Below are positions 32,491-42,188 of a DNA stretch of 64,000 nucleotides, piece by piece (position 1 is the first letter of the stretch; each line of letters begins with the position of its first letter). Origin of the DNA: Zopfochytrium polystomum (taxonomy: Eukaryota; Chytridiomycota; Chytridiomycetes; Chytridiales; Chytridiaceae); NCBI GenBank assembly GCA_025765615.1, contig JAIVFJ010000014.1, forward strand, positions 310,001 through 374,000. Reading direction: 5' to 3'. The position numbers were made by a program, and so were the translations under genes. The notes below the pieces were generated by a model that did not search any database, was not told the DNA's origin, and was given only the letters and a program-made list of their open reading frames with translations.

Positions 32491-33555
32491 TCACTGCATT
32501 TGTGACAGCAAATGTGTCTGGCGCATTTTGTGGCAGTCACAGTAGGTTTTGGTCTGTCTTGTGCCTCTTGCTGCTAACCAGGCAGTTCCACTCAACACGA
32601 GGGAAGATAGGAATGTCTTTGGGTCGGAAGTCAAGGGTACAGATGATGCCAGGTTGTCTGCTCGTTCGTTGCCAGCGTCGCCATTGTGTCCACGAGCCCA
32701 GGAAACTTGTGGAGGGGGGCCAATCCAAGACTGTAGAGTGGCTGCAATGCATGCCCAAAGGCTGGGGTGGGAAAAGGTGTGCAAAAGACGATGAACAACT
32801 TTGGCAGCAAGTTTGCAGAGGCTGATTGGACGGAGGTCAGTGATGTCACCACCCCACGCAGCTTTCTTGGGTATGGGGAAGATGGAGGAAGATGCCCAAG
32901 AGTCTGGGATGTCAAGGAAGAGAAAAGAACGAATGATGAGGGAGGAGAAGAATGCAAGAGCATCAGGACCAGCTGCGAGGAGAAGCTCTCTGGAGATTTG
33001 GGAGGGGCCAGGGGCTTTGTTTGAGGCAAGAGATGTGAGAGCGTTTTTGACATCGTTGGCAGAAGGGGGCAGCATAACCTTGGAGAAAAGATCTGGGGGG
33101 ATGTAGGGACGGGGTTGCATCTCAGAGTGAAATGGAGAGGATGGTGGGAAGGGAGTGAGGGTACGAGGGCGAAACCAGTGTTTGACCTGTTGTTGGCAGA
33201 TACCAGGGACAAGGTCAGGATCGTGGGTGATTGAGGGACCTTCGGCAGTTGTATAGCGAATGTGGTCGATGCTAGAGTTGCTGCGTGTGCGGTTGAGGAT
33301 GTTGTTGAGGACAGTCTTTATCTTGCCAGAAGAGAAAAGGTTGTGTCTATGTGTGAGAGCTGTGGCAATGTCCTCCATTTTGTGCTTTTCTGCTGCCTGG
33401 CGTTGGGCACGGTAGATGGCCTGGTGATGGCGGTTGAGGGTGGGGAGTAAAACATCACGATAGTCAGTTGTGTCAAAGAAGCTGGCTTTGTACTGAGAGT
33501 GGATGTGGGACAAGAAGGAGTAAGACTGATTTGCGCCCCACTCAGATGGGGTCAA
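32491..33555 (-). pseudogene. LINE reverse transcriptase joined in frame to RNase H, core deleted
   Basis: The frame contains the pre-RT region (KIKTVLNNILNRTRSN) and RT blocks 0-2 (LASNKAPGPSQISRELLLAA, SSIFPIPKKAAWGGDITDLR, PISLCKLAAKVVHRLLHTF). It then passes without a stop into the RNase H end (VSWARGHNGDAGNERADNLA). The whole palm with the catalytic FADD, the thumb and most of RNase H are missing, so activity is impossible. A one-base shift near 33565-33570 separates it from the endonuclease frame. The last about 35 residues derive from adjacent LTR sequence. Confidence 0.85.
32535..32605 (-). repeat. copia LTR fragment at the LINE 3' end
   Basis: CAGTCACAGTAGGTTTTGGT to TTCCACTCAACA is a diverged inverted copy of the LTR start. 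It sits where the LINE sequence ends and adds the last residues of the LINE frame (TRQTKTYCDCHK). Confidence 0.65.
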
Positions 33556-33574
33556 AGGAATGGAAGGGAAGATG

Positions 33575-34786
33575 TTAGCTTAGATCATGCGCAGGGTCTT
33601 TGGCAAGTGCCCACAGTTTCTCTACTTTCCAACATGCAACAAGGAATGGTTTGGCACGGCAATCTATCTTTGGCGCTACTGAGGAGGTTCCCTTGTGAGG
33701 AAGGAACTTTTTGCCAAGCTGAAGCAGCAACTCGTGAAATGATGTGGAGAGTGTGTCAAGGTGGCTGACGAGGAGTGATGCACGTTCTGGGGAGGGGTAT
33801 TGAAAGGGTAGGGATGGGGAATGGAGGAACTCAAGCTCGGAGGGGAGAAGAATGCTGTCCAAGGCTGCAAGGGCTGCTGAGAGGGGGGCAAGCTCAACTG
33901 AGACAGCTGAAGTGTAATTGTCGAGTTGCTCCTCTGAAGCTTCCAGGGGTTTGATGACCTGCCGGCGCAGAGGGGAGAAGGGAATTGTGTGGAAGGGGGA
34001 GGAAGCAAGAATTATGTTGAAGGGGAGGTGGTCTGAAGTGTCAGTGAGATGGGGCTCTTCAAGTGGAGAAGAAATGTTAGCTTCAGTGACGTAGTCAAGA
34101 GCAGGGGGTGAGAGCCAAATGCTGTCCAAACGAGAGGAGTAGGAGCCAGCAGTGTGTGTGTAAGAGGGTAAGTCTGGGTGCAGGTGTCTAAAGGAATCAA
34201 CAAAGCCTTTCAGGGAGAGGGTGGGGAGGAACCCATGGCGGGAAGTAGGTGTGGGGGCTCTGGTGGAGTGGTCAAGGGGGTCAGTGATGGCATTCCAGTC
34301 ACCAAACCAGTAGGCTTGGTGGGGTGAGGTGGAGTCGGATGAGGCAAGAGAGTTGCACCATTTTTGCAAGTCAGGGAGTTCCTCAGATTGGGGGTCAGCA
34401 GGCCAGTAAATATTTCGCAGGAGGATGGAGCATCGAGCAAAAGATAAGGTGAGGGCAATGGCACGAGTTCCAAAGTGGGAGACGTCAGTGATGTGTGGTG
34501 CCAGGGAAGATGAAATGATGAAACCAACGCCAGCGTGATGGGAGGGGGTGGAGGATATGAAGAAACCTTTGTAATTCCTAGTGATGTGACGAATGGAGTG
34601 GGTGGCCTCTGTGTCAGAGCAGCCAGTTTCTTGAATGGCAAGGATGGTGGTTTTGGTGTGATCGAGCCAGTGGAAGATAGATGCAGCCTTGGTGGGGAAG
34701 GCACGACGGATGTTCCAAGTTGCAAAGCGAGGGAGGGGTGGTGGTGTTGGGGGTGGTGTGCAGAAGAAGACAGGGCTAGTTGACAT
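33575..34786 (-). CDS. LINE APE-type endonuclease domain
   Basis: A 403-residue frame starting near MSTSPVFFCTPPPTPPPLPR. The exonuclease-endonuclease-phosphatase motifs are RFATWNIRRAF, TTILAIQETGCSD (catalytic Glu), NIYWPADPQ, YWFGDWNAITDPLDH (GDxN), SRLDSIWLSPP, and TSDHLPFNIIL (SDH). All catalytic blocks are present. The frame ends in VEKLWALAKDPAHDLS just before a frameshift into the RT. Endonuclease would nick target DNA for target-primed reverse transcription (family knowledge). Confidence 0.87.
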   Translation of the reverse strand: MSTSPVFFCTPPPTPPPLPRFATWNIRRAFPTKAASIFHWLDHTKTTILAIQETGCSDTEATHSIRHITRNYKGFFISSTPSHHAGVGFIISSSLAPHITDVSHFGTRAIALTLSFARCSILLRNIYWPADPQSEELPDLQKWCNSLASSDSTSPHQAYWFGDWNAITDPLDHSTRAPTPTSRHGFLPTLSLKGFVDSFRHLHPDLPSYTHTAGSYSSRLDSIWLSPPALDYVTEANISSPLEEPHLTDTSDHLPFNIILASSPFHTIPFSPLRRQVIKPLEASEEQLDNYTSAVSVELAPLSAALAALDSILLPSELEFLHSPSLPFQYPSPERASLLVSHLDTLSTSFHELLLQLGKKFLPHKGTSSVAPKIDCRAKPFLVACWKVEKLWALAKDPAHDLS

Positions 34787-34828
34787 AGTTGTCTAAGGGG
34801 TGCAGGAAGTCCTGCTAATAATGTCACT

Positions 34829-34865
<37 letters not shown>

Positions 34866-34927
34866 GAGAAATAAGAGTGATATCAATTGCAAAGGGGCTT
34901 TCACAAAAAAAAGAATAAGAATATTGG
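34787..34927 (-). other. LINE spacer with about 35-nt A tract
   Basis: Between ORF1 and the endonuclease frame is a run of about 35 consecutive A on the element's coding strand (T at about 34830-34864). It splits the element internally, not at its 3' end. Confidence 0.8.
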
Positions 34928-36424
34928 TCAAGTTGAGGCAGTGTTCCTGGTTTTTGAGGCAGTTTTTGGGGCAGGTTTGGGTGCAGGTTTGGGGGCAGGT
35001 TTGGGGGCAGTTCTGTTGGGAGGAGTTGAAGAGGAACTGGAGCTTGAGTGTGTGGTGACAGCTGATCGAGCTGGGACAGTAGTAGTAGAAGAAGGTTCAG
35101 CAGAGGAACGGTTGTCAAGGTCCTCATCAATCGGGTCATTGTATTTCAACCATTCTTCAATTGTCCGGAGGCGAGAGCTGAGGAGCTGGGTGGTTGTGTC
35201 CACTGTGGTGAGGCAGCTGTCCAATTGTGCAGTGAGTGGCTCCAGTGTGGTGACTCGCTGATTTAGGTTGTGGATGGCGCCAGCATGGTTTTTGAGTGAA
35301 GTGTCCACGTTGGCTGCAGCAGCTGCAAGTCTCTGAATGTCGTGGTCCACCTTTGCTAAGCCGTGTTCCAGTGCTGCAGGGATTGGCTCAAGCTGGGAAA
35401 GCTGAGTGGTGAGTTTTTGGATGTCAGTGCGTACTGTTGTCTGATGCTCTTTCAGCTCTGTGCGCAAGGAGGTCTGTTGTGCGAGAAGCTGTTGCTGGAT
35501 GTTTTCAAGGACCTTCAAAATTGACTGCAGCTGTGGAGGAGGGACAGGAGGGGGAGCAGGCAGGACAGGTGGGGGAGTTGTGGTGTCAGGAGGGGCCTGA
35601 GCTGTCTGGCTGTTGTCTTTGGAATCTGCTGAAGTGGCTTGGTTAAGGAGGGAGCCAGAGGGGTGGCCAGTTTTGCAAGATTGAGAGGTATGGTTGGAGT
35701 TTCCACAACGGCGACAGCAGGGGAAGGGAGTGAAATCTTCCTTTTGGAGTGGGTGAAATGGGAGTGCACGGCCATTGAAGACAACTGATTGGTTAGTTTT
35801 TTGCAACATCAATGAGTGGGTTGTAAAAACAAAATGGGCAGACGACGAAGGGCCAGCAGTGCCCTTTGCTGAGTTGAAGAATCCTGGAATGCGAACTGAC
35901 GTGCACCCAAACTCATATTGGATGGTCTCAAGGTCATAGATACTTGTGGAGCGACGAATGTTATAAAGGACAGCTGTGCGTTGCTTTTCATCGCTGATTC
36001 GCCGCTGGTTTTCTGCAGAAGGTTCCAGTGGTCGAATTGTGACACCCGCACCCATAATAGTTATGAACTGAGGGGGATTGTGAGGAGGGCCGTCAAAAAG
36101 AACTGTGGCAGATGCGGAGGCGGAAAGCTGGTGGTGTGCAAAATGAACAGCCATTATGGAGCCGCACGAGGATAAAGCAGAGGTGATTGCATGACGCAGG
36201 GAGTCCTTTTGCTCATCAAAGTTCTTTCTAGTAGTTCCAGGAGCCAGGTGTTGGAGTACGAGTTGGTTGGTAGGTTCGTTGGTGAATTCTGTGGCAGCAG
36301 CTGGTAGTCGACAGGTGTAAGAAAATTTAATGTGTGGGGATGTGGTCTGAAGACGGGCAGCCTGTTCGTCCGACAAAGGATGCAGAAGGTGGAGCGAGTA
36401 AGAAGTCTGGTCCTTTGAGAGCAA
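34928..36424 (-). CDS. LINE ORF1 (RNA-binding, CCHC knuckle, coiled coil)
   Basis: A complete 498-residue frame from MLSKDQTSYSLHLLHPLSDE. The N-terminal half resembles an RRM-like fold (RTAVLYNIRRSTSIYDLETI). A knuckle CCRRCGNSNHTSQSC lies at about 237. A Pro-rich linker is followed by a long coiled coil (LAQQTSLRTELKEHQTTVRT through RLRTIEEWLKYNDPID) and a Ser/Lys-rich tail with the short repeat APKP. ORF1 proteins coat the LINE RNA (family knowledge). It is uninterrupted, unlike ORF2. Confidence 0.82.
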   Translation of the reverse strand: MLSKDQTSYSLHLLHPLSDEQAARLQTTSPHIKFSYTCRLPAAATEFTNEPTNQLVLQHLAPGTTRKNFDEQKDSLRHAITSALSSCGSIMAVHFAHHQLSASASATVLFDGPPHNPPQFITIMGAGVTIRPLEPSAENQRRISDEKQRTAVLYNIRRSTSIYDLETIQYEFGCTSVRIPGFFNSAKGTAGPSSSAHFVFTTHSLMLQKTNQSVVFNGRALPFHPLQKEDFTPFPCCRRCGNSNHTSQSCKTGHPSGSLLNQATSADSKDNSQTAQAPPDTTTPPPVLPAPPPVPPPQLQSILKVLENIQQQLLAQQTSLRTELKEHQTTVRTDIQKLTTQLSQLEPIPAALEHGLAKVDHDIQRLAAAAANVDTSLKNHAGAIHNLNQRVTTLEPLTAQLDSCLTTVDTTTQLLSSRLRTIEEWLKYNDPIDEDLDNRSSAEPSSTTTVPARSAVTTHSSSSSSSTPPNRTAPKPAPKPAPKPAPKTASKTRNTAST

Positions 36425-36654
36425 GGGCCGCTGTCAGATGGTGAGGTTGCAAGTGGAGATAAAGCGTAGGATGTCAAGTTCAGTGAGTGGGGCAATAGTG
36501 GGGTCTGGCTGAGTGGTGATTGTCAATATGTGTTGATCAGCGTGGGTGCCGAAGAACGTGGAGGGAGGTGGGCTGCTCATGAAATAGGGGGGTGCCAATC
36601 CCAATTCAGCACAAAGGTTGTGATGTGGTTGCAATGTGGTTGTGGTGGTGAAGG

Positions 36655-37115
36655 AGGAAAGTGATTGCTGGAGGCAATCTGGCAGCCATCTGAAGTCAAT
36701 CTGACGATGATCTGACGACAATCGGATCATTATCTGGCAATCTGACAAGAATTGGGCGTTCTGGTAATAATCTGGAGTCAATCTGGCGACAATCTGATGA
36801 TGATATGATGATCTGGAGACAATCTGACGAAAATCTGACGTTGACCTGACGATGTGACAATCTGACGAAGATCTGACGTCAATCTGACGATCTGGAGTCA
36901 ATCTGATGAAGATCTGATGTCAATCTGATGATCTGGAGTCAATCTGACGTTGACCTGACGATGGTCTGACGATCTGATGAAGATCTGACGTCAATCTGGC
37001 AGTGGCAAAGCGGTGGGGGGGTGGTGGTGGAGGGTTCTGGAGTCAATCTGAAGTCGATCTGATGATGATCTGACGATCTGACAACAATCTGATGTTGATC
37101 TGACGTTGATCTGGC
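36655..37115 (-). repeat. ATCTGACG-type monomer array upstream of the LINE ORF1
   Basis: Roughly 450 bp made of variable short units such as AATCTGACGATCTGACGTC, AATCTGGAGTCA and GATCTGATGAAGATC, repeated with small changes. Minus-strand frames through it read as DRQID/RSSSD repeats, which is a by-product. It lies where a LINE 5' UTR would be, and may serve as a monomeric promoter array. Confidence 0.7.
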
Positions 37116-38102
37116 AGTGGCAAGGTGGTGGGGGGTGGTGGTGGTGGAGGGTGCAGTCTTGAGTGTCTCTTGACAAGGTTTTTTTCCCTACACAAAGAAA
37201 CTCTCTTACTACACACAAAGAGAAGACTCTCACACTCAGACCAAAGGCAACTGTGAAAGGTGGCACACCAGCAAAGAATGTGCAGGGTTCTCTGGTCCAT
37301 GACACAGAGTGGGCCCAACGGGAGGCAAAAGCCAAAGCCAAAGGGGACCGGGAAATCCGGTAACAATGCTGGAGGTGCAAGATGCAGCATGCTCCAGGGA
37401 GCGGCACTAAGTGCAGCACTCCAATCCAACTGAAGAAGACAAGAGAGTGGGGAGGAAAGTGGCCAGACCCTGGTCTGTTGGAGCCACCACCATGGAGCAA
37501 GGCTCCCTCTGTCAAAGACAAGCCCTAAGTTGGAGGGGGTTGGACACAGAGGGCAAACACAAGGAACAGTTAGTGTGCAGAGGTGTCTGTTGAATTAAAT
37601 CAGAACTGTTTTCCACTTAACAGGACCAGACACAACTTGTCTCACTCCCAAGAGAGGTTCCAACTCAATCCAAGGAGGGGGCACACAGGGGTGGGAGACA
37701 GTGGGACTCTTCTTACTTCATCCTACTAGGACACAGACATCTACTTCACCAAGCCAGAGGAATCCCCTATCTTAGAAGCAAGGAAGGTTAAAACCCACTC
37801 CCACACACAAGTGTGACACCATGACATCACAGGCATTAATCTGAGAGAAAGAGGGTCTGAACCCAGTGAAGACCAGGCCCACCAGAGGCCACAGGAGCCA
37901 ACAACCAGGGAGGAGGGGGCATACCTGAGAGACCATTCCTGCAGCAGTACCTGACCAGACAGCTCATTCATATCACCTTGAGAGACCTGGATTTGACTAG
38001 ATGTATTGACAGGAACCTAGAGGCACCACTACAGATTTACCCTCCATCCTTCCATCACCAAGTGGCTCCTACCCAGTCCAACCTAAACAGCATGCAGAAT
38101 TG

Positions 38103-38175
38103 GTGAGGTGCACTGGGGCTTGAACCCAGCACACTGCCATGATGGCCAAGAGGACTTCAACCTCCTGTCACACAC
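38103..38175 (-). other. tRNA-like segment inside arm A (T-arm and B box)
   Basis: On the minus strand the segment reads CTTGGCCATCATGGCAGTGTGC, followed by a perfect T-arm CTGGGTTCAAGCCCCAG. An A-box-like TGGCAGTCCCCTGG lies further upstream. No full cloverleaf can be folded, so it is a tRNA-derived or tRNA-mimicking segment. The same segment is at 47040-47105. Confidence 0.4.
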
Positions 38176-38844
38176 CAGGGGACTGCCACCCCCAGCTCTA
38201 CATACAGTCAGGAAGAAAAGGGCAGGCAAGGGACTTCAGGTACAGTTCTCACAGTCAACAAGAAGTGGGGGCAGCAGTTTAAATAGGAGAGGGTTGGAAT
38301 CACAGGGAGGAGAGGAAAAAGGAGGGAAAACACATACAAAACAACAAAACAATAAATAAAACAGTAAAGAACAGAATGGATGGGTGAATCACCAAATGGG
38401 GCTGAGCCATCAACAAAGCGAGACAGCTCAGGGAATCATGGGGCCATTTCTTGGCAGACAGCCACCAGAGCAGAGTGGAGGGGGGGTGGAGGAACTGGCA
38501 AGAAATGATTGGTGCAGACAAAAAGACACTCACCATAGCCGCAGAAAGAAAGGAAGACACACAAAGAGAGACAGTAAACAAACAACTAAATAAAAGATAA
38601 AACAAGAAAAAGAGCCAAAACAAAGGAAAATACTGATTGAAAAAATAAGTAAAAATCATCAACAGAAAGAGAAAGAAAAGCCCTGTCTTCTCATACCACT
38701 CATATGAGGCATTACATCATGGTAGCTGGGCATCTGGACTTTTCACCTCTCCCGAGGAAGTGGTTCAGTCCTTAGTCATTCCAAAAAATGAGGGGTTATC
38801 AGCTGGGCATGGTGGACTTTGCAGCCCAACAGTCAGCATGTCTT

Positions 38845-38910
38845 GAACTTGGCACCTTCCCAATTGAAGGGAGCGCTCTAACCACTGAGCAATGAACCCC
38901 TATGCCAGCA
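38845..38910 (-). other. tRNA-like segment (D-arm, anticodon-like arm) in arm A
   Basis: On the minus strand: GCTCAGTGGTTAGAGC forms a D-arm with an A box, and TCCCTTCAATTGGGA forms an anticodon-like hairpin with CAA in the loop. The expected T-arm (AAGTTCAAGAC) does not pair. It is a degenerate tRNA or SINE-type head. The diverged partner is at 46290-46345. Confidence 0.45.
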
Positions 38911-39200
38911 GTTGAGCAAACACTGACTCACTCAGTCTGCAGCCGTTGTACAGAATAATAATAATAATAATAGGACAAAAATAATAGTGGCAGGTGACGT
39001 AGGCGCAACAACAAGTGTCAGTCGGTGGCTTATGTGGACGACCAATAATAATAAAATAATAATATATAGAGCAGAGTCCAAGCCGAATGCGTGCATAACG
39101 TGCTTCGAGACGGGTGGATAATCCTCACAATTATCAGTGAAAAAGTGGGTATACAATCTTTTATTTGAGGTCACAGGCTTGACGGCCTGTCGTCCTCACA

Positions 39201-40101
39201 TGTGGCCTTGGTTGGAGCGGTAGATAGCCACCACGGCCTCGGGGGTGGGTGTAGTGAACTTGGGCAACATTTGCAGTTGGTGCGTTGACCACTGGGCTGC
39301 AGTGGAGGTGTCCCCTTCTCTTTGATTTGCCAGCTTGATGCAAACACTTATCATAGTTGTTTTGACGAACAGTTTGTTTGAAGAGTGAGATTAGTTTGGC
39401 TAAACTTGTTATCTGAGGAGTTGGGTTGCTGACAACAAGAAAATCTTTTCCTTTACCCATATCCAATAGGCTTTGGTTCAGTGAGCCAACAAAGATTCGA
39501 ACAACTTTTTGGAAAGGGCGAATACGATGGAGAAGTTCTCCAGCTGCTGATTTTGCAAAGCTGTTGACTTGATGGTACGCTTCAGTGAATCAGGTAATGA
39601 AGGCACCTGAGGCTTCAGTTGGTTCCATTTTGATGCGTTCAAAGTCGTCAATGATCTCCTTTGCAAGTCCCTGGTCTGCTGTGCGGCAAATTATTCCCAA
39701 TTTGCCAACCAACTTGTAAGCAAGGTTTCGACCAGGTGTGATTTGGGTGAGAAGGGCTTGAGAGATGTGGCGACAAATGATTAGAGAGCAATGCGCATTC
39801 TGGTTTGGGTTCCAGGAAACCAAGTTACTTTCTCTTGTCCACAAGGCGGAGGCATCAAGTGGAATCTCTGTCCTTGGAATGGCCCATCTCTGATGAGACA
39901 GGTTCCAGTGTCGCAGAGGTCTAGTGGATCAACTGCATCATTCTGCTCTGCGTTGATGTGACTTGTGTCAATGCAGTGGCGTAAGTCGACTTTTTTGTTG
40001 GAGAGTTCTGCTGTAAGATCCTCCAACCAGTCACCAAAATTCTCTGGTCTCTCCAAGACGCTGAAGGACTTGGCAACGTACTTGATTGAGTCAGCGGTCA
40101 T
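39201..40101 (-). pseudogene. copia-type gag fragment, frameshifted
   Basis: The minus strand gives successive frames: MTADSIKYVAKSFSVLERPE and NFGDWLEDLTAELSNKKVDL, SLIICRHISQALLTQITPGR, LKRTIKSTALQNQQLENFSI, then ISLFKQTVRQNNYDKCLHQA with a basic end. The layout resembles the UBN2-type Gag of Ty1/copia elements, with a degenerate Cys knuckle (KCLHQAGKSKRRGHLHC). At least two frameshifts break it. It abuts the 2-kb repeat at 39200. Confidence 0.65.
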
Positions 40102-40924
40102 GTTGTTTTCTCAGGACGATTATGTGTGCCAAGTTTGAAGGGATTTCGTTGGATTTTGGGTGTGTTGTGAAGGTGGTGTTGCAGCAGATGAAAAGTTGGT
40201 TTGTTAGCTTGGTGTGTGTTAGGTAGGGGGGTGGTCGTTGTCTCCAATTGGGGACAAAAAATCGAAAATTAATGGTGAGGGTTTTGGAGGTAAGCTGGTG
40301 ACCCTGAATGGAAAAAGGCATCGCTTATCACAAAGGAGAGTGATTTTGGGATCCCATTGGTAACAGTTGTGTAGTCCAGAAGCAGGCCTTTCAATGATAG
40401 CTTGGGATTGGCTGGGGGAGGTCTGGAAGGCCAGCAAATTGAGGTTGAAGTTGGAAAAGTGATTGCCAACTTCAGAGGTGGTGTACGCAACGTAGGAGCA
40501 TCTGATCTGAGATCAGGTGGGTTTGTTGGAAAAAGGAGATCGAGAGCTTTCCAATGGTAGTAGCTGAACTGCTGTACAATGTCTGTAGCGTCCGTGATTG
40601 ATCCCCAAAGTTGGCAGATCTGAAAAGCTTACAACCCCTTCTACTGATTGGATCTTGTTGAAATCAAGGGGGAAGTGATTGGGATGGGTAACAGTTTTGT
40701 ATGAAAGATTTCGTTGGGCTGGATTGTCTATGGGTTGTGCTGCTGTGGAGATGGAGGTAGTACACTACTGAAGGTGGTGGTGGTGGTGGGAGGTTGATCT
40801 TGGCTTCTGTCAGTCTTATATTTGTCTTTATACAAAACTGTTACAAGGACCATCACTTGCAAAAATGCTGTAAGTCATCCTTGCAGAGCAGTAACAGGTC
40901 AAATCTCCTGCACACTGCTTACAC
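40102..40924. other. Non-coding part of the copia-related block
   Basis: G/T-rich (plus strand) sequence upstream of the gag fragment. Minus frames (LKLAITFPTSTSICWPSRPP) have no motif. It is presumably the leader of the element. No host gene seen. Confidence 0.4.
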
Positions 40925-41060
40925 CAACTGGGCTTTAGTAGACTCCAAATACCCCCTAGATACCTTTTGCCCTTTTCATTAGATAGGATTGGTATTTAGG
41001 CCATTGCTCTATTTCCACCTCCAGCCCAGGTTGAGGAGATTTAGAGAGCATAGTCTCACA
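40925..41060 (-). repeat. TGTGAGACTGTGCTC repeat, fragment 2
   Basis: This matches 31408-31570 (inverted) and 48034-48176, ending in ATAGTCTCACA. It directly precedes a copia gag/protease fragment. Confidence 0.7.
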
Positions 41061-41089
41061 CACAGCCATACAGCCCACGACCCTATGGT

Positions 41090-41860
41090 GGCTTTGGAAG
41101 AGGGTCCATTTCACTCTCTCAAGGAAGTTGGCGACCCCAGCAGATGGGATGGCGACTGCAGCAAAGTGGATGGCGACCACAGCAACCATTGTGTCCACAC
41201 CAGAGCCAGGCATCTGCAAATGTCACCTGCAACAATTGCAGTGGTCGTGGACATTATGCAAGGGAATGTCCTTCAGCTCCAAACGTGCAGGAGCAGATGC
41301 CTCAGCAATCCCAGCAGGCACTCCGACCATACAACGCACCAGCAGACAGTGATTGGGATGAACAACAGAGTCAGCAGTTTGCAAATGAACAGCAGTTATG
41401 GGAAGAGACTTACAACTCACAGTTTGGCAGCCAAAGTGAAGACAACCACCAACAGGATTTTTATGGCCTGGGAGTGATCTGGGCATTTGCAGTCAACATT
41501 CCACCTCCTGTTACTTCCTTTCCTCTCCTTATTGATAACGGTTGCAATGTTACTACTCTTCGTGATTTCTCCTTCTTTATCCCATCAACCTTCAACAACC
41601 AAAAATCCAGCATGCGCATCGCAAAGGAAGTCCCAGTTCTCAACTGCAAGGGCTCAGGCGTTGCACGAATTCCTCTTGCAAACAACATCACTCTCATTAT
41701 TGAAGGCGCGCAGTTTGCTCCAGAATGCCCAGTCAACCTTATTGCCGACAGGGACCTCCAGCTATGCGGTTTCTATTACTTGGCACGAGACCTCCAACCG
41801 GCGTCTCTCATCAGAGCCGCAGGCAGACTAACCCTGCTGGCGGGAGACGTCTCCCTTTCT
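41090..41860 (+). pseudogene. copia gag C-terminus and protease fragment
   Basis: One frame runs through a Gln/Trp-rich gag tail to the knuckle CNNCSGRGHYARECP and a retropepsin-like region (FPLLIDNGCNVTTLRDFSFF, then CPVNLIADRDLQLCGFYYLA). The catalytic triad that is normally D-S/T-G reads DNG. Homology ends near 41860, where unrelated sequence follows, so integrase, RT and RNase H are lost. Confidence 0.75.
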
Positions 41861-42188
41861 CTCCCTCAGCCCTGCATTGCGTTTCGTGTTCCGCTATGGT
41901 TGTTCCTTGCTCGTTTGTAGCCAGTTTTATTTGCTTTGGTGATGCCGGTAAGCAAATCGAATCCCGATTCCATGGTGGAACACATCAGGGGTTCCTGTCA
42001 TAGAAATTTATTGAAAAAATAAGGGATCCAAGACCCTAGGAACAAGCCCGATAAGGTCGACGATTTCAAAGCCGTGTGGAGAATTTGGGGTTGGGTTTCC
42101 CAAGTTTGTTCCACATTGTTTCAGCCTGGTCCCCACCGCAGTACCAAGGCTCGATGGTGTCGTCCCAGAAAGAAGCCCTACATAAAAA
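41861..42188. other. Spacer between copia fragment and the FAXC-like gene
   Basis: No gene seen. It contains the 3' end of the FAXC-like transcription unit on the minus strand (AATAAG-type A/T stretch near 42012). Confidence 0.4.

Larger units (their letters stand above)
32606..37150 (-). mobile_element. LINE-type retrotransposon (minus), internally deleted
   Basis: In minus orientation: an ATCTGACG-type repeat array (5' region), ORF1 with a CCHC knuckle, a 141-bp spacer with an A tract, an endonuclease, and a shortened RT/RNase H. The endonuclease type (APE-like) and the presence of RNase H place it among LINEs such as the Tad/I group (inference). Flanks show no certain target duplication. 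Confidence 0.82.
37190..39200 (-). repeat. 2-kb inverted repeat, arm A (LTR-like)
   Basis: This stretch pairs with 46005-48010 in inverted orientation. The parts at about 37194-38240 and 46972-48005 are almost identical (one difference noticed, 37230 region). Beyond that both arms are clearly diverged. Read on the minus strand the arm begins TGTGAGGACGACAGGC at 39200, directly after a copia-type gag fragment. It may therefore be a very long 3' LTR. No coding sequence is credible inside; short ORFs are simply shared by both arms. Confidence 0.85.

Noticed and set aside
36655..37115. CRISPR-like array
   Set aside because: Units are degenerate, of uneven spacing and without unique spacers of constant length, and the setting is a eukaryotic LINE.
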